A stretch of 15,178 nucleotides of DNA from Candidatus Woesearchaeota archaeon CG08_land_8_20_14_0_20_47_9 (GCA_002763335.1 PEYS01000193.1:6727-21904), one strand, 5' to 3'. Shown: positions 1-6,537, numbered from the stretch's first letter. The notes: generated by a model not told the origin, from the letters alone. Program-made: numbers and translations.

Positions 1-122
1 TGCGGAGCAGGCATGTTTCTCATGTTAACAACGCCAACCAGGGGGCAGCTCTTCATCTGGGATACGATGTGCTTAACCACTTCCTTCTTGTACTGGCTTA
101 CATTTACCTGCTGGCTACCCAT
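1..122 (-). CDS. rpl10: Ribosomal protein L10 (archaeal uL10/P0), N-terminal part
   Basis: The first 40 codons of a minus-strand gene are present and the rest lies beyond the window. Translation begins MGSQQVNVSQYKKEVVKHIV and reaches VVNMRNMPAP, which matches the start of archaeal L10/P0: a helix followed by the 'VGIVNxRxxPAPQ'-like segment. uL10 forms the base of the ribosomal stalk, binds 23S rRNA and carries the L12 dimers that recruit translation GTPases. The ATG lies 5 nt after the L1 stop codon, the usual archaeal L1-L10(-L12) operon order, so it is probably co-transcribed and translationally coupled with L1. The identification rests on the short N-terminus plus the neighbour. Confidence 0.85.
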   Translation of the reverse strand, partial: MGSQQVNVSQYKKEVVKHIVSQMKSCPLVGVVNMRNMPAP

Positions 123-127
123 TTGGA

Positions 128-775
128 TCACGTTATAATAACTGGCTTGCTCATTGTAAGCTTTAGCAGGACTCTTCTGATATTTGCCTGCTCGCGCGGG
201 AGGTGCTTTACAAGCTGATTGCAGACTGCCATTACATTCTCTGCAACCTCTTCGTCCTTCATATCCTCACATGCAACCTGACAGTGTAGCACCAGGCTGT
301 TTTTAATTACAAGGGGCCTCATAAGCTGGAGTTTATCGTAGAGTGGCTTTAGAGCTGCTTTCAGGGGTACAACGCAGCCTGCCTTCGGGTTAGGCATCTT
401 TCCCTTAGGGCCTAGAAAGCGTCCGAATGATGCAGCTATCTGAGCCATCAGATTAGCCTGGGCTATGAAGAAGTCAAACTCAGAGGCGAGCCTCTTTGCT
501 CCCCGCTTGTCCTTTGAGTAGTTGACAAACTCCTCCTGCATAATCACCTTATCACATACCCCCCTGGCCTCTGGCTCAAGCTCCGGCCCTATAAGGGCGC
601 AGACCCTCCTCTTCTTTGAGGGGTAGTGAAGCTGTGCAAAGAAGTTTATCTGGTGCTCAGGCTTCTTGATATCAAGATCCTTGAGGTTGAGTGTCAGGTC
701 AAAGCTCTGTTTGAAATTCCTCTTCGGAAGCTCTCTTAATTCCTTAATTGCCTTCAAAACCGACTTCTTATCCAT
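128..775 (-). CDS. rpl1: Ribosomal protein L1 (uL1)
   Basis: This encodes a 215-residue protein of normal archaeal L1 length. It forms the mobile L1 stalk of the large subunit and helps release E-site tRNA. Visible hallmarks are RNFKQSFD at residues 19-26, typical of archaeal L1, and the family signature LGPKGKMPNP at 121-130. The ATG start is preceded by purine-rich Shine-Dalgarno-like runs (GGAGGG and AGGGTG within about 25 nt). The next gene is L10, 5 nt downstream. In methanogens L1 represses its own operon by binding an rRNA-mimic hairpin in the early coding region, overlapping the codons for this RNF stretch. The matching segment here (GAAGAGGAATTTC, residues 17-21) makes the same control possible, but this is inference. 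Confidence 0.96.
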   Translation of the reverse strand: MDKKSVLKAIKELRELPKRNFKQSFDLTLNLKDLDIKKPEHQINFFAQLHYPSKKRRVCALIGPELEPEARGVCDKVIMQEEFVNYSKDKRGAKRLASEFDFFIAQANLMAQIAASFGRFLGPKGKMPNPKAGCVVPLKAALKPLYDKLQLMRPLVIKNSLVLHCQVACEDMKDEEVAENVMAVCNQLVKHLPREQANIRRVLLKLTMSKPVIIT

Positions 776-847
776 TAAAAAACACCCTTAGCCCTCCTAC
801 ATGCCAGCGGCAGTAGTTCGCGGGACTCATCACATAACTGGAGACAC

Positions 848-887
848 TGAATAACCTCGCCTTCGCTAGAGCTCGGCTCGTTATTCA
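848..887 (+). repeat. Palindrome A2 (A-stem family, degenerate left arm)
   Basis: The 8-bp stem TGAATAAC/GTTATTCA encloses a 24-nt loop beginning CTCGCCTTCG, the loop start shared with A3. The right arm continues into CAAGG as in other A copies, but the left arm has lost the matching CCTTG. It lies in the presumed leader of the L1-L10 operon. The downstream linker (908-922, TTATGTGGGAAATGC) matches 13 of 15 positions of the linker after A4 (12589-12603), which sets its orientation as plus and pairs it with B1. Confidence 0.7.
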
Positions 888-927
888 AGGCCCCCAATGC
901 CAATGCCTTATGTGGGAAATGCCCCTG

Positions 928-936
928 TTTTTAAAT
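928..936 (-). promoter_or_regulatory. Candidate TATA box for the L1-L10 operon
   Basis: On the minus strand the sequence reads ATTTAAAAA, a good archaeal TATA box. It would start transcription near 900-906 and give a leader of about 130 nt before the L1 ATG. That leader would contain palindrome A2 (848-887). The box itself lies inside the linker of repeat composite II. No better TATA-like sequence is seen between it and the gene. Position-based inference. Confidence 0.5.
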
Positions 937-951
937 CTTGCTAAATCATGT

Positions 952-994
952 AGGGCTTTAACTAACCCGGCTGTACTGGGTTACCCAAGGCCCT
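952..994. repeat. Palindrome B1 (B-stem family)
   Basis: Two 17-nt arms (952-968 and 978-994) pair imperfectly around the loop GGCTGTACT. The outer part is AGGGCTTT against AAGGCCCT and the inner part is TAACCC against GGGTTA, with about three mismatches between. It is the most diverged B copy. On the minus strand it is entered through TATCAGAGGGC, identical to the entrance of B5. It appears to serve as the B half of two composites, one with A2 on the plus strand and one with A1 on the minus strand. Confidence 0.75.
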
Positions 995-1040
995 CTGATA
1001 TTGGAGGTGCCGGATTTTCCATATGATATTAACGTCAGAA

Positions 1041-1086
1041 AACCTTGAATACCGACTGAGCTACGAAGCCGAGTGTATTCAAGGTT
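1041..1086 (-). repeat. Palindrome A1 (A-stem family), 5 nt after tRNA-Phe
   Basis: A perfect 12-bp stem AACCTTGAATAC/GTATTCAAGGTT encloses a 22-nt loop. On the minus strand the loop starts ACTCGGCTTCG, identical to A5, and the stem is followed by TTCTGACGT, also as in A5. It begins 5 nt past the tRNA-Phe 3' end in the same orientation and could act as its terminator, although the T-run (TTTT) is short. Member of composite I with B1. Confidence 0.85.
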
Positions 1087-1091
1087 GTCTA

Positions 1092-1187
1092 TGGGGACGA
1101 CGGAATTTGAATCCGTGATTCAGGAGGGCATCACACCCTTCACCTGCGTCTTCAGCGCAGCGCTCTCCCAGGCTGAGCTACGTCCCC
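1092..1187 (-). tRNA. trnF: tRNA-Phe (GAA), intron-containing
   Basis: Minus-strand cloverleaf: 7-bp acceptor GGGGACG/CGTCCCC with discriminator A, 4-bp D stem GCTC/GAGC, 5-bp anticodon stem CTGCG/CGCAG around loop CTGAAGA (anticodon GAA at 1151-1153), and 5-bp T stem ACGGA/TCCGT with loop TTCAAAT. CCA is not encoded. The region between anticodon and T stems is 27 nt, far too long for tRNA-Phe. Removing 22 nt (1119-1140) leaves GTGTC, a normal 5-nt variable loop, and a 74-nt tRNA. The removed segment is bounded by a 3-4-3 bulge-helix-bulge. A TATA box lies 30-39 nt upstream and palindrome A1 follows 5 nt downstream. Confidence 0.96.
1119..1140 (-). other. 22-nt noncanonical intron in the tRNA-Phe variable loop
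   Basis: On the transcript the exon-1 end CAGG pairs with intron CCUG to make the 4-bp central helix. The 5' bulge is UG^A and the 3' bulge is AA^U, each 3 nt with the cut between its second and third base. An inner 4-bp helix AGGG/CCCU closes a 7-nt loop. This is the strict architecture recognised by archaeal splicing endonuclease. The outer exon-exon helix is weak (one G-C pair seen). The central helix uses the 3' side of the anticodon stem, so the precursor must refold after splicing. Confidence 0.85.
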
Positions 1188-1216
1188 AACACCAACGCTT
1201 GGGTGTAAAGGGGGCT

Positions 1217-1226
1217 GTTTAAATAG
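1217..1226 (-). promoter_or_regulatory. TATA box of tRNA-Phe
   Basis: On the minus strand this reads CTATTTAAAC, 30-39 nt upstream of the mature tRNA 5' end, which predicts a transcript start about 5-10 nt before the tRNA. It overlaps the stop codon (TAA, 1219-1221) of the upstream membrane-protein gene, so promoter and coding end share bases. Confidence 0.75.
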
Positions 1227-2082
1227 TTTGCTGTGTCAATGCCTCAAGCGCCTTAACAGCTACCTTGATCTGGGCATTATCAGGCTCCCTTGTTGTTAGG
1301 TGCTGGAGCATCAGCCCAGGCCAGCTGATTACCCTAAGCAGTGGATTAGCCCTGAATTTGGAGCTCAACTTCAGTATCTCGTAGGATAGGCCTGCAATGA
1401 CAGGTATCAGGACGATCCTATATAACAGCTTGATATACCAGAAAGGGCTTTTTATAAGCGAGAAGAGTAGTATGCTGATGACCATCACAATCAGCAAGAA
1501 GCTTGTGCCGCACCTCAGGTGCAGGGTTGAGTATTTTCTTATCCTACCCGGAACAAGCCTCTCGCCTGCCTCATAGGCGTGTATGGTCTTATGCTCTGCC
1601 CCGTGGTACTGGAAGAGCACGCGAACCTCCTTCACCAGAGATATGCCTGCAACATAGGCAACAAAGATGACAATCCTAATAAGCCCATCAACAATGTTGA
1701 ATAGTATGTTGTTGGTCTGTACGAGAAGCCTGGTCATAAAGAGGGGCAGGGCTATGAAGAAGAGTATCGCTATAACAACCGCCACCCCCAATGTTACATA
1801 AATCTCCTGCTGGCTCAGCCTCTCCTTTTCACCTGATGCAGCCTCTGCTGAGTAATTAAGGGCGGATACGCCTAGGCTCAGATTCTCGATCAGGGCGAGT
1901 ACGCCTCTGAAGAAGGGAAGCCTGAAGAGCCTTACCCTCTTGGCAAGGGAGTTTACGCGCCTCTTCTTTACCCTTATGCTCCTGTCAGGGCTTCGCACAG
2001 CTACGGCAAGGCAGTTCTTTGAGCGCATCATAACGCCCTCTATCACTGCCTGTCCACCGATGTCAGAAAAATGGGGTCTCAT
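1219..2082 (-). CDS. DUF1385/YqhQ-family membrane protein
   Basis: A 287-residue protein with the family hallmarks: GGQAVIEGVMMR at residues 9-20, YHGAEHKTIHAYE at 159-171 and HLRCGTSF at 188-195. Hydrophobic spans near 96-118, 126-150, 194-212 and 218-236 indicate an integral membrane protein with about four helices. The histidine/glutamate-rich motif between helices 2 and 3 could bind metal or act catalytically, but the family has no established reaction that I can state. It is best known from bacteria (B. subtilis YqhQ), which makes its presence beside archaeal genes noteworthy. A TATA box (TTTAAAAATA, 2104-2113) 22-31 nt before the ATG implies a leaderless mRNA. It is divergent from the epimerase gene. 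Confidence 0.9.
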   Translation of the reverse strand: MRPHFSDIGGQAVIEGVMMRSKNCLAVAVRSPDRSIRVKKRRVNSLAKRVRLFRLPFFRGVLALIENLSLGVSALNYSAEAASGEKERLSQQEIYVTLGVAVVIAILFFIALPLFMTRLLVQTNNILFNIVDGLIRIVIFVAYVAGISLVKEVRVLFQYHGAEHKTIHAYEAGERLVPGRIRKYSTLHLRCGTSFLLIVMVISILLFSLIKSPFWYIKLLYRIVLIPVIAGLSYEILKLSSKFRANPLLRVISWPGLMLQHLTTREPDNAQIKVAVKALEALTQQTI

Positions 2083-2103
2083 ACAAATCAGTTTTTTAAG
2101 CGT

Positions 2104-2113
2104 TATTTTTAAA
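2104..2113 (-). promoter_or_regulatory. TATA box of the DUF1385 gene (leaderless)
   Basis: Minus-strand TTTAAAAATA, centred about 27 nt before the ATG at 2082, places the transcript start at or next to the start codon. No Shine-Dalgarno sequence is seen, consistent with leaderless translation. Confidence 0.6.
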
Positions 2114-2125
2114 CATTGTTATAGT

Positions 2126-2133
2126 GCGATCGC
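2126..2133. promoter_or_regulatory. GCGATCGC palindrome between divergent promoters
   Basis: A perfect 8-bp palindrome lies between the two outward-facing TATA boxes, with partial flanking symmetry (AGT on the left, ACT on the right after one extra A). Its position would suit an operator affecting both genes. A single short palindrome can occur by chance. Confidence 0.25.
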
Positions 2134-2135
2134 AA

Positions 2136-2145
2136 CTAATAAATA
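2136..2145 (+). promoter_or_regulatory. TATA box of the epimerase gene (leaderless)
   Basis: CTAATAAATA is centred about 27 nt upstream of the ATG at 2168, predicting a transcript that starts at the start codon. This supports 2168 as the start over any upstream in-frame codon, all of which would overlap the divergent gene or its promoter. Confidence 0.6.
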
Positions 2146-2167
2146 CTCTCCTCTAAACCATGGGCTT

Positions 2168-3112
2168 ATGAAGGTGCTTGTGACCGGGGGGGCAGGCTTT
2201 ATAGGTAGTAATCTCTGCGACTCGCTGCTTGCAGACGGTCATAGAGTGGTGTGTGTAGATAACTTCAACAGTTTCTATAACTCAATGTCCAAGGAGAGGA
2301 ACATCTCCTCGGCTATGAAGAATAGCAGGTTCAGGCTGTACAGGAATGACATACTCGACTACAGGGGACTGGAAGGGGTTTTCAGGAAGCATAGGCCAAG
2401 CATTGTGATGCACCTCGCTGCGATGGCTGGTGTAAGGCCATCTATAGAGAGGCCATTATTGTATGAGGAGGTGAATGTCCGGGGGGCGCTGAACATACTA
2501 GAGCTATGCCGCTGCCTTAAGGTTAAGAGGCTTGTCTTTGCATCATCGTCATCTGTCTACGGTAATTGCAGGAGGGCTCCTTTCTGTGAGGATGAGCCTC
2601 TGATGCCTATAAGCCCCTACGCTGCAACAAAGCTTGCCGGCGAGGCTCTTTGTCACACATACCATCATCTCTATGGGCTGAGCATAATCTGCCTGAGGTT
2701 CTTCACTGTCTACGGCCCCAGGGGAAGGCCTGACATGGCTGTCTACAGGTTCACTGACCGCATCTACAATGGCAGGGAGGTTGAGCTCTACGGGAGGGGC
2801 TCAAGTAGGGACTACACGTACATAGGCGACATAGTTAATGGCGTAAAGGCAGCCATGAAATGCAAGAGGGGATTTGAGATCATAAACCTTGGCAACTCAA
2901 ACCCAATCAAGCTAAGTTACCTTATCTCGTTAATAGAGGGCTGTCTTAAAAAGAAGGCGAAGAAAAAGCTCGCTAGTTCACAGCCAGGTGACGTGATGAC
3001 AACATACGCATCTATCGACAAGGCACGCAAGATTCTCGGTTATAAGCCCAGGGTTAAGATTGAAGAGGGCATACGCCTATTTGTGGAGTGGTACCTGAGT
3101 GAGAGGGGATGA
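2168..3112 (+). CDS. UDP-glucuronate 4-epimerase-like NAD-dependent sugar epimerase
   Basis: A 314-residue extended short-chain dehydrogenase/reductase. The NAD-binding Rossmann motif GGAGFIG is at residues 7-13, catalytic Tyr151 and Lys155 lie in YAATK, and a serine run SSSS precedes VYG at 131-132. RPDMA at 187-191 and QPGDV near the C-terminus are typical of UDP-glucuronate 4-epimerases (CapI/GAE type), which interconvert UDP-GlcA and UDP-GalA for surface polysaccharide or glycoprotein synthesis. UDP-glucose 4-epimerase activity cannot be excluded. The start is fixed by MKVLVTGGAG and a TATA box for leaderless transcription. The stop lies 2 nt before the phosphorylase start, so the two form an operon. 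Confidence 0.9.
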   Translation: MKVLVTGGAGFIGSNLCDSLLADGHRVVCVDNFNSFYNSMSKERNISSAMKNSRFRLYRNDILDYRGLEGVFRKHRPSIVMHLAAMAGVRPSIERPLLYEEVNVRGALNILELCRCLKVKRLVFASSSSVYGNCRRAPFCEDEPLMPISPYAATKLAGEALCHTYHHLYGLSIICLRFFTVYGPRGRPDMAVYRFTDRIYNGREVELYGRGSSRDYTYIGDIVNGVKAAMKCKRGFEIINLGNSNPIKLSYLISLIEGCLKKKAKKKLASSQPGDVMTTYASIDKARKILGYKPRVKIEEGIRLFVEWYLSERG

Positions 3113-3114
3113 AA

Positions 3115-4860
3115 ATGGAGGATAGGAATGCCAGGATTGCCTACTTCTCAATGGAGCTTGGGCTCTCAAAGCAGATGCCAACCTATTGTGGGGGTCTTGG
3201 GCTGCTTGCTGGAGACCTGCTCTACTCTGCAGCTGACCTGAATCTTCCAATTGTAGGTGTAACCCTGCTGTACAAAAAGGGGCACTTCTATCAGAAGATC
3301 AATGCTGGTGAGCAGCAGGAACTCCCAGTGCACTGGAGCCATGACGATTTCCTTATGAGGCTCCCGCAGAAGATAGCTGTGACAATTGAAGGCCGTAGCG
3401 TTGCTGTGCAGGCATGGGGCTTCACAATTAAAGGAAATGCTGATGTGCCTGTGATATTTCTTGATACAGACCTGCCTGAGAATTCTGCTGAGGACAGGAC
3501 AATAACCCACACCCTGTATGGTGGAGATGAGCGTTACAGGATAATGCAGGAGGCTGTGCTTGGCATTGGAGGAGTGAGGATGCTAAATGCCCTTGGCTTT
3601 GAATCCCTAAGCCTCTACCACATGAATGAGGGCCACTCTGCATTGCTTGCCCTAGAGCTGCTCTCCAGGGGGGGATCAGGGGAGGTGTCTGAGGCAGCTG
3701 TTGAGGCTGTTAAGAAGAGGTGCATATTCACAACTCACACACCTGCGCCTTCAGGACATGACAAGTTTGAATACACGCTGGTCTTCAATATTATTGGTGA
3801 GATCGTACCCAAAAAGATGCTTATGCGCCTTGGCGGAGAGGACAGGCTCAACATGACCCTCCTAGCCCTGAACCTATCGCACTATGTGAATGGGGTTGCC
3901 AAGAAGCACGGCGAGGTCTCAGGCAGGATGTTTCCAGGCTATCATATAGAGTCAATAACCAATGGGGTTAACTCTAAGAGGTGGACATCCGAGGCCTTCA
4001 AACACCTCTTTGACAGGCGTCTGCCTCACTGGCAGGATGATCCGCTGCAGCTTCGCAAGGCAGCGCATCTGCCTGATGAGGAGGTGCTTGCTGCTCACCG
4101 CGAGGCTAAGTCCAGGCTTATTGATTATGCAAATGAGAAGGCAAATGCAGGCTTTGATTACGACTTCTTCACCATTGGCTTTGCAAGACGCTTCACAGGC
4201 TATAAGAGGCCAACTCTGATACTGAACAACATTGAGAGGCTTAAGGGGATCGCAAACAGTTTAGGGCCGATACAGCTTGTATTTGCAGGCAAGGCCCATC
4301 CAAAGGATGCAGAGGGCAAGGCTCTAATCAGGAGGGTTTATGAGGTGATCAAGAGCTCTGATGATAGGCTCAGAATCTGCTACCTTGAGAATTACGACAT
4401 GGAGACTGCAATGCTTATGACCTCAGGCGTTGACCTCTGGCTTAACAACCCAAAGCCGCCGCAAGAGGCTTCAGGGACAAGCGGCATGAAGGCTGCCCAT
4501 AATGGGGTGCCGAGTCTAAGCACCCTGGATGGCTGGTGGATTGAGGGCTGCATTGAGGGCGTTACAGGCTGGGCAATTGAGGGCAGCACAGGAAGCGCAT
4601 GTAGCAGCAGTGTTCCTGGTTCTGAATCTGAAAGAAGGGATAAGGAAGGCAGGAGTGACAAGAATGACCCTGACATGGAGGAGGCTGAAAGCATCTATCT
4701 GAAGCTTGAGAAGATGATAATGCCCACCTTCTACAACAACAATGCTGCATGGGTAAAGATAATGAAGAGCTGCATATCAATAAACGCCTCATTCTTCAAC
4801 TCGCAGCGCATGGTCAAGCAGTATGTGGTTAATGCGTATAACACCTGCTTGGGAAGGTAA
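3115..4860 (+). CDS. glgP: Alpha-glucan (glycogen/maltodextrin) phosphorylase, GT35
   Basis: A 581-residue short-form phosphorylase that releases glucose-1-phosphate from alpha-1,4-glucans using pyridoxal phosphate. Seen: RIAYFSMELGL at residues 7-17, the glycine-rich CGGLGLLAGD, HMNEGHSALL, THTPAPSGHD, NGVNSKRW, RRFTGYKRP, FAGKAHPKD, and the PLP segment EASGTSGMKAAHNG with candidate Schiff-base Lys459. The ATG at 3115 is preferred because GAGGGG ends 6 nt before it. An in-frame ATG at 3109 overlaps the epimerase stop but has no room for that site. A Ser/Glu/Lys/Asp-rich stretch at about 490-520 looks like a lineage-specific insertion. The product feeds hexose phosphate to the phosphohexomutase pathway. 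Confidence 0.94.
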   Translation: MEDRNARIAYFSMELGLSKQMPTYCGGLGLLAGDLLYSAADLNLPIVGVTLLYKKGHFYQKINAGEQQELPVHWSHDDFLMRLPQKIAVTIEGRSVAVQAWGFTIKGNADVPVIFLDTDLPENSAEDRTITHTLYGGDERYRIMQEAVLGIGGVRMLNALGFESLSLYHMNEGHSALLALELLSRGGSGEVSEAAVEAVKKRCIFTTHTPAPSGHDKFEYTLVFNIIGEIVPKKMLMRLGGEDRLNMTLLALNLSHYVNGVAKKHGEVSGRMFPGYHIESITNGVNSKRWTSEAFKHLFDRRLPHWQDDPLQLRKAAHLPDEEVLAAHREAKSRLIDYANEKANAGFDYDFFTIGFARRFTGYKRPTLILNNIERLKGIANSLGPIQLVFAGKAHPKDAEGKALIRRVYEVIKSSDDRLRICYLENYDMETAMLMTSGVDLWLNNPKPPQEASGTSGMKAAHNGVPSLSTLDGWWIEGCIEGVTGWAIEGSTGSACSSSVPGSESERRDKEGRSDKNDPDMEEAESIYLKLEKMIMPTFYNNNAAWVKIMKSCISINASFFNSQRMVKQYVVNAYNTCLGR

Positions 4861-4881
4861 ACTCAAGCGCATCTGGAAGCC

Positions 4882-4932
4882 TAACTTTACACTGATGCAC
4901 AACTTTACACTGGTCGGCTAGCTGTAAAGTTA
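4882..4932. terminator. Convergent terminator-like repeats between glgP and metK
   Basis: TAACTTTACA (4882-4891) and AACTTTACACTG (4901-4912) are direct repeats. Both can pair with TGTAAAGTTA (4923-4932), giving two mutually exclusive hairpins of 9-10 bp. The shorter loop contains GGTCGGCTAG, resembling loop sequence of the A palindromes. The right arm covers the metK stop codon. No long T-run follows on either strand. It fills almost all of the 69-bp gap between convergent genes. Confidence 0.55.
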
Positions 4933-6249
4933 CGCCTCGTCTTCAGGCTCTGTCTTTGCGGTTCTTGCAGCAGTAGCAGTCTCCTTTGTGTATTTTGCGT
5001 ATGGCTTGGCTGCCTTCGCATCTGTCTCTGTTTCTTCCCTCTTGGATTCTCTCCTGCCTTCTGCTGCGCTCCCTGCAGCACTGTCACCGAGCCCTTGCCC
5101 CGCATCCCTTCTAAGAGCATCTGCCTTGTCTGTCTTCTCCCATGTGAAGTCTGGGTCATCCCTGCCAAAGTGGCCATAAGCAGCGGTCTTCCTGTAGATG
5201 GGCCTTCTGAGGTTGAGGCTGTCAATGATGCCCTTTGGTGTTAGTTTAAAGTGTGTCCTTACAAGATCTGAGATGCGCTCCTCAGGAATGGTGTTTGTGC
5301 CGAAGGTATCAATGTTTACTGATGTCGGCTCTGCAACCCCGATAGCGTATGAGAGCTGCACCTCGCACCTCTCAGCCAGACCTGCTGCAACAATGTTCTT
5401 TGCAACGTATCTTGCTGCATATGCCCCGCTCCTGTCAACCTTTGAGGGGTCCTTTCCTGAGAAGCAGCCCCCGCCATGCCTTCCTATTCCGCCGTATGTG
5501 TCCACAATAATCTTTCTCCCTGTAACGCCAGTATCGCCCTCAGGGCCCCCAACAACAAACGCCCCTGTGGCGTTTATGTGTATTGCTGTGTCCTCTGCAA
5601 GCCACTCACCGCATACAGGCTTTATAACCTTCTCCAGCACCTCCTCTTTAAGCTCATCCTCTGATATCTCCTTTGTGTGCTGCTGTGCAATGACTACCGC
5701 AGTTATGTGGTGTGGCTTTCCATCATGATACTCTACAGATACCTGGGACTTGCCATCAGGCCCTACATGCGGGATTATGCCCCGCTTCCTCACCTCAGCC
5801 ATCCTAGCGGTGAGCTTGTGAGCCATCACTATTGGGAAGGGCATTAGCTCTGGAGTCTCGTTGCATGCAAAGCCGTACATCATACCCTGGTCTCCTGCAC
5901 CCTGCTCGTGGTCAGCACGCTCGTTAACCCCCCTGGCTATGTCAGAGCTCTGGCCGTGTATTGAGGCGAGTACTCCTGCATCCTCGCAGTCTATACCAAA
6001 TCTCGGATCAGTATAGCCTATCTCCTTCAGGGTCTTTCTGACGATCTGCTGCACATCTGCAAAGCCATTTGATGTGACCTCGCCTGCACAGATTACAAGA
6101 CCTGTAGTGGTCATTGTCTCAATAGCAACCCTTGACTGCGGATCCTGGCTGTAGAGCTCGTCAAGAATGGCATCGCTCACCTGATCACATATCTTATCAG
6201 GGTGTCCCTCAGTTACGCTCTCACTTGTGTAGTGCTCTATCTTCACCAT
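4930..6249 (-). CDS. metK: S-adenosylmethionine synthetase, bacterial type, with C-terminal extension
   Basis: A 439-residue enzyme making SAM from ATP and methionine, the methyl donor for RNA, protein and lipid modification. Motifs: GHPDK at 15-19, GAGDQG at 117-122, and the phosphate loop GGGCFSGKDPSKVDRS at 259-274. These belong to the bacterial/eukaryotic MetK fold, not the divergent archaeal-type synthetase, suggesting transfer. The core ends near DFTWEKTDKADALRRDAGQ. Residues 386-439 are an Ala/Glu/Lys/Thr-rich tail not usual in MetK and probably disordered. The ATG is preceded by AGGAGG (6258-6263) 8 nt upstream, with a TATA-like box at 6291-6300. It is convergent with glgP. Confidence 0.96.
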   Translation of the reverse strand: MVKIEHYTSESVTEGHPDKICDQVSDAILDELYSQDPQSRVAIETMTTTGLVICAGEVTSNGFADVQQIVRKTLKEIGYTDPRFGIDCEDAGVLASIHGQSSDIARGVNERADHEQGAGDQGMMYGFACNETPELMPFPIVMAHKLTARMAEVRKRGIIPHVGPDGKSQVSVEYHDGKPHHITAVVIAQQHTKEISEDELKEEVLEKVIKPVCGEWLAEDTAIHINATGAFVVGGPEGDTGVTGRKIIVDTYGGIGRHGGGCFSGKDPSKVDRSGAYAARYVAKNIVAAGLAERCEVQLSYAIGVAEPTSVNIDTFGTNTIPEERISDLVRTHFKLTPKGIIDSLNLRRPIYRKTAAYGHFGRDDPDFTWEKTDKADALRRDAGQGLGDSAAGSAAEGRRESKREETETDAKAAKPYAKYTKETATAARTAKTEPEDEA

Positions 6250-6290
6250 GTTAATAACCTCCTGTTTATGTCAAAACTGAAAATTTAAGG

Positions 6291-6300
6291 CTATTAAAAG
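6291..6300 (-). promoter_or_regulatory. metK promoter and Shine-Dalgarno region
   Basis: Minus-strand CTTTTAATAG is a plausible TATA box. It would start transcription near 6268-6272 and leave a leader of about 20 nt holding the strong AGGAGG site at 6258-6263. A second AT-rich stretch (TTAAATTTT, about 6280-6288) would place the start inside the Shine-Dalgarno sequence and is less likely. Confidence 0.55.
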
Positions 6301-6308
6301 CTTCCTGC

Positions 6309-6329
6309 AAGAATTATTCTTATCAGAAT
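6309..6329. promoter_or_regulatory. Overlapping inverted repeats upstream of the metK TATA box
   Basis: AAGAATTATTCTT (6309-6321) is symmetric around one central base. It overlaps ATTCT-TATC-AGAAT (6316-6329). Two overlapping dyads just upstream of a TATA box could be a repressor or activator site. Low-complexity AT sequence makes chance symmetry possible. Confidence 0.3.
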
Positions 6330-6330
6330 A

Positions 6331-6372
6331 GAGGGCTTTGACTAACCTCTTAACTAGCATGTCAAAGCCCTC
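6331..6372 (+). repeat. Palindrome B2 (solitary B-stem)
   Basis: A perfect 12-bp stem GAGGGCTTTGAC/GTCAAAGCCCTC encloses an 18-nt loop containing CTAG. It is entered through TATCAGAATAGAGGGC, resembling TATCAGAGGGC before B5 and B1. No A stem is visible within 300 bp on either side, so this is a lone half-element or remnant. It lies between the divergent metK promoter and the Cys-rich gene. Confidence 0.85.
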
Positions 6373-6395
6373 AATTGTCAATAATCATAAAAATC

Positions 6396-6444
6396 GTTCC
6401 CACTCGGGAACTACTCCTTCGCAGTAGATACTGGAGAACAACAA
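6396..6444 (+). promoter_or_regulatory. Small hairpins and candidate TATA box upstream of the Cys-rich gene
   Basis: GTTCCC-ACTC-GGGAAC (6396-6411) is a 6-bp hairpin with a 4-nt loop, followed directly by CTACT/AGTAG (6411-6427). AATTATTTAAT at about 6434-6444 is the best TATA candidate for the downstream gene and would give a leader of about 120 nt. Between 6445 and 6537 I see no gene and no strong motif. Confidence 0.35.
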
Positions 6445-6537
6445 ATTATTTAATGCTGTCATCCCACTGGCGTATTCACAAAGCCCGTACACCAGTTCCA
6501 TTCGGCAGTCAATACAAGAGAGCAAGGGTGTTGTGAA

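Noticed and set aside
783..830. Box C/D guide RNA in the L1 leader (GTGATGA seen on the minus strand)
   Set aside because: No D (CTGA) or D'/C' boxes at workable spacing. The C-box match alone is weak.
1940..2167. Upstream extension of the epimerase frame
   Set aside because: It overlaps the divergent DUF1385 gene and both promoters. The Rossmann start MKVLVTGG at 2168 and the TATA box at 2136-2145 fit a leaderless start.
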